Below are positions 4,219 to 6,523 of a DNA stretch of 6,523 nt, piece by piece (the stretch's first letter is position 1; every line of letters begins with the position of its first letter). The notes under the pieces are model-generated. The model was not told the DNA's origin. It ran no database searches and saw only the letters and a list, made by a program, of their open reading frames with translations. The position numbers and the translations under genes are program-made. This DNA is from Acidobacteriota bacterium. Its GTDB lineage: Bacteria; Acidobacteriota; Terriglobia; Acidiferrales; 2-02-FULL-67-57. The stretch lies in the NCBI GenBank assembly GCA_016189965.1, contig JACPRL010000019.1:1-6523 (forward strand). Reading direction: 5' to 3'.

Positions 4219-5868
4219 ATGGCCGGCCAAGGACATCGCGGGCGCAGCTTCCGGGTCACCCTGGCATTCAAGCTGGCCGTGGCGCTCGTAGTCAGCACCG
4301 CCGCCGTCTTCGCCCTTTTCGGCTACCTTACCCTGCGGCTTGAGCGCCGGCAGGCCGAAGAGATGGTCTTGCAGAGCGCCGACCGCATCAGCGACGTCAT
4401 CCAGCGCAGCACCCGCTACCACATGCTGCGCAATGACCGCGAGGCGCTCTACCACGTGGTCGACACCATCGGGCGCGAGCCCGGCATCCGCCGCGTGCGC
4501 ATCTTCAACGAAGAGGGGCGCATCAGCTATTCGACCCACGCGGCCGAGGTCGGGTCGCTGGTCGACAAGCGCGCCGAGGCCTGCTTTGCCTGCCACGCCC
4601 AGGCCGAACCGCTGACGCGGCTGGACCGGCCCGACCGGGCGCGGATTTTTTTCGATGCGCGCGGCGAGCGCGTGCTGGGGGTCATCCGGCCCATCGAGAA
4701 CGAGCCGGTCTGCTCGAACGCCGCCTGCCACGCGCATCCCCCCGAGCGCCGCGTGCTGGGCGTGCTCGACACCGACCTCTCCCTGGCCACCGTGGACGCG
4801 CAATTGGCGCAGCATCAGGGGCAGCTCAGCCGCTTCACCGTCGGCGCGATGGCGCTGATGTCGCTGGTCAGCGTGCTGTTTGTCTGGTTCGTCGTCCATC
4901 GCCCGGTGAAGGAGCTCACCACCGGCACGCAGAAGGTCGCCCGGGGTGACCTCGACCACCGCCTGCCCGTCCGCACTGGCGACGAACTGGGCGAGCTGGC
5001 CGCCTCCTTCAACCGCATGACGGGGGAGGTGGCGCAGGCACGCGCCGAGCTGACCGCCTGGGCGCGGACGCTCGAGCAGCGCGTGGCGGAAAAAACCGCC
5101 GAGCTGCAACGGGCGCAGACCATGCTCATCACCACCGAGAAGATGGCCGCGCTGGGCAAGCTGGCCGCCACGGTGGCGCACGAGGTCAACAACCCGCTCT
5201 CGGGCATCCTCACTTACACGCGGTTGATCCAGAAAGAGCTCGAGCAGGCGCCCCCGGAAAGCGCCCCGCGCCGCGACGTGCTCGAGCAGCTCCGCATCAT
5301 CGAGCGGGAGAGCCGCCGCTGCGGGGAGATTCTGCGCCACCTGCTGGCGTTCGCCCGGCAGATGCCCAGCCGGCGTGAGCCCACCGACCTGAACGGCGTG
5401 CTCGAGCGCGCCCTGGCGCTCACCCGCCATCAGCGCGAGCTGCAGGGCATCGCGCTGGAGAGGCAGGTCGGGACGCTGCCGCCGGTTTCCTGTGATGCCA
5501 ACCAGATGGAGCAAGTGGTGCTGGCGTTGCTCGTAAACGCGGCCGAAGCCATGCCGCGCGGCGGCCGATTGTCGGTGAGCACAAACTACGACGCGGCCAC
5601 CGACCTGGCCCGCATCCGCGTGCGGGATACCGGGAGCGGGATTCCGCCGGAAGCCCTGCCGCACATCTTCGAACCGTTCTTCACCACGAAGGAGAACGCC
5701 CACCGGACGGGGCTGGGCCTGGCGGTGGCGCGCAGCCTGGTGGAGCAGCACGGGGGATCCATCGGCGTCGAGTCCACGCCGGGCCAGGGGACGGAGTTCA
5801 TCATTGCCCTGCCCCGCCAGGCGCCGGCCAGCGACGCCTTGACGCACGCGAAAGGAGAAGCCGCATGA
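4219..5868 (+). CDS. Membrane sensor histidine kinase with a periplasmic di-haem c-type sensor domain
   Basis: A 549-residue kinase. ATG at 4219 lies 9 nt after GGAG and 4 nt after the HybB-like stop. A TTG at 4204 is a less likely start. Domains in order: TM1 (about 15-37); periplasmic sensor (38-205); TM2 (206-226); HAMP (about 227-280; RPVKEL, DELGEL); coiled coil (280-305); HisKA with phospho-acceptor His321 in AHEVNNPL; and HATPase with N440 (VNAAEA), D470-TGSGIP, FEPFFTTK (484-491) and GLGLAVA (498-504). All catalytic boxes are intact. The sensor carries two c-type haem attachment motifs, C122-FA-C125-H126 (CxxCH) and C165-SNAA-C170-H171 (Cx4CH, a spacing known in tetrahaem cytochrome c3). 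Their periplasmic position is where c-type haem is attached. The kinase probably senses redox state or a diatomic gas such as NO, CO or O2. It overlaps the regulator gene by 4 nt (ATGA), so they are almost surely cognate. Confidence 0.95.
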   Translation: MAGQGHRGRSFRVTLAFKLAVALVVSTAAVFALFGYLTLRLERRQAEEMVLQSADRISDVIQRSTRYHMLRNDREALYHVVDTIGREPGIRRVRIFNEEGRISYSTHAAEVGSLVDKRAEACFACHAQAEPLTRLDRPDRARIFFDARGERVLGVIRPIENEPVCSNAACHAHPPERRVLGVLDTDLSLATVDAQLAQHQGQLSRFTVGAMALMSLVSVLFVWFVVHRPVKELTTGTQKVARGDLDHRLPVRTGDELGELAASFNRMTGEVAQARAELTAWARTLEQRVAEKTAELQRAQTMLITTEKMAALGKLAATVAHEVNNPLSGILTYTRLIQKELEQAPPESAPRRDVLEQLRIIERESRRCGEILRHLLAFARQMPSRREPTDLNGVLERALALTRHQRELQGIALERQVGTLPPVSCDANQMEQVVLALLVNAAEAMPRGGRLSVSTNYDAATDLARIRVRDTGSGIPPEALPHIFEPFFTTKENAHRTGLGLAVARSLVEQHGGSIGVESTPGQGTEFIIALPRQAPASDALTHAKGEAA

Positions 5869-6523
5869 GCACCGTAGAGACACCGATTCAGACCAGGGGC
5901 CGCATCCTCATCGTGGATGACGAACTGGTGGTACGCGACTCGCTGGAGAAGTGGTTTTCCACCGAGGGGTATGACGTCACGGCCGTGGCCGGGGGCCGCG
6001 AGGCCCTCGAAGCCCTGGCGCAACGCGACTTCGACCTCGCCCTGCTCGACATCAAGATGCCCGGGATGGACGGCATGGAGCTGCAGGCGCGGCTGCGCGA
6101 GGTGCGGCCCGAGCTGCTGGTCATCATCATGACCGGCTATGCTTCGGTGGATACGGCGGTGCAGGCGCTCAAGCGCGGCGCCTACGACTACATCACCAAA
6201 CCCTTCGACCCCGACGAGCTGGCCCACCTGGTGGGCAAGGCGCTCGAGCACCGGCAGGTGAAGCGCGAGGTGAGCCGGTTGCGCGACAACCTGCAGGAGA
6301 TTTTCCCCCGCAGCGAAATCATCGGACAGAGCCCGGCGATGAAGCGGGTCTTCGAACTCATCGAGATGGTGGCATCGACCGACGCCACGGTGCTGATCAC
6401 CGGGGAGAGCGGAACGGGCAAGGAGTTGGTGGCCCGCGCCCTCCACGCCGCCAGCCCCCGCCGCTACCTGCCCCTGGTGGTCATCCACTGTGGGGCGCTG
6501 ACGGAGACCCTGCTCGAAAGCGA
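5865..6523 (+). CDS. NtrC-family sigma-54-dependent response regulator, C-terminus cut off by the window edge
   Basis: 219 codons are visible. The ATG at 5865 overlaps the kinase stop, with AAAGGAGAAG upstream. Residues 12-125 form a receiver domain with an acidic pocket D18/D19, phospho-acceptor D62 (LLDIKMPGMDG), T90 (MTGYAS) and K112 (TKPF). A linker helix (about 126-145) leads to the AAA+ domain, which begins IIGQSPAMKRVFELI. Walker A is GESGTGKE (180-187), followed by the HCGAL..TLLES segment. The GAFTGA loop, Walker B and Fis-type DNA-binding domain lie outside the window. By family it is activated by phosphorylation, oligomerises, and uses ATP to open sigma-54 promoters from upstream sites. 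The adjacent kinase is the expected partner, and the promoter at 2252-2268 is a likely target, giving a positive feedback loop. Confidence 0.96.
   Translation, partial: MSTVETPIQTRGRILIVDDELVVRDSLEKWFSTEGYDVTAVAGGREALEALAQRDFDLALLDIKMPGMDGMELQARLREVRPELLVIIMTGYASVDTAVQALKRGAYDYITKPFDPDELAHLVGKALEHRQVKREVSRLRDNLQEIFPRSEIIGQSPAMKRVFELIEMVASTDATVLITGESGTGKELVARALHAASPRRYLPLVVIHCGALTETLLES

Noticed and set aside
2817..5883. Two long minus-strand open frames opposite the HybB-like and kinase genes (about 493 and 593 codons)
   Set aside because: Low-complexity translations without motifs, lying fully opposite genes with clear family signatures.

Overview
The window is GC-rich bacterial DNA (roughly two thirds G+C by eye) from a Gram-negative-type cell, because the encoded sensor kinase places c-type haem motifs outside the inner membrane. 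The style of the genes (Crp/Fnr protein with an N-terminal cysteine cluster, HybA/HybB-like pair beside a haem-sensor kinase and an NtrC-type regulator) most resembles Acidobacteriota, with Desulfobacterota-like lineages as an alternative. This is an impression from family resemblance; no taxonomic marker is present.

Left part (1-900, minus strand): a carboxymuconolactone decarboxylase-family protein (900-562) is followed, after a 52-nt gap holding a near-perfect 22-bp palindrome, by a Crp/Fnr-family regulator (509 to beyond the window edge). A 435-nt non-coding stretch (901-1335) then separates these genes from a plus-strand block and must hold the control regions for both directions.

Right part (1336-6523, plus strand): a membrane-anchored GcvH/lipoyl-domain-like protein (1336-2007), a 108-bp inverted-repeat element that overlaps its stop codon, and then a tightly packed four-gene operon: a HybA-like four-cluster ferredoxin subunit (2302-3063), a HybB/NrfD-like quinone-interacting membrane subunit (3060-4214), a membrane histidine kinase with two c-type haem motifs in its periplasmic sensor (4219-5868), and an NtrC-family sigma-54 activator (5865 to beyond the edge). 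Start and stop codons overlap (ATGA) at two of the three junctions, and the third gap is 4 nt.

A good match to the sigma-54 -24/-12 promoter (2252-2268) lies just upstream of the four-gene operon, with a 16-bp dyad (2207-2222) upstream of it. The simplest model is a self-controlled redox module. The haem-sensor kinase reads a periplasmic redox or gas signal and phosphorylates the NtrC-like regulator, which turns on sigma-54 transcription of the ferredoxin/quinone membrane complex and of its own regulators. The notable gap is that no catalytic (molybdopterin or hydrogenase) subunit lies beside the HybA/HybB pair. The membrane-bound lipoyl-like protein occupies the adjacent position instead.
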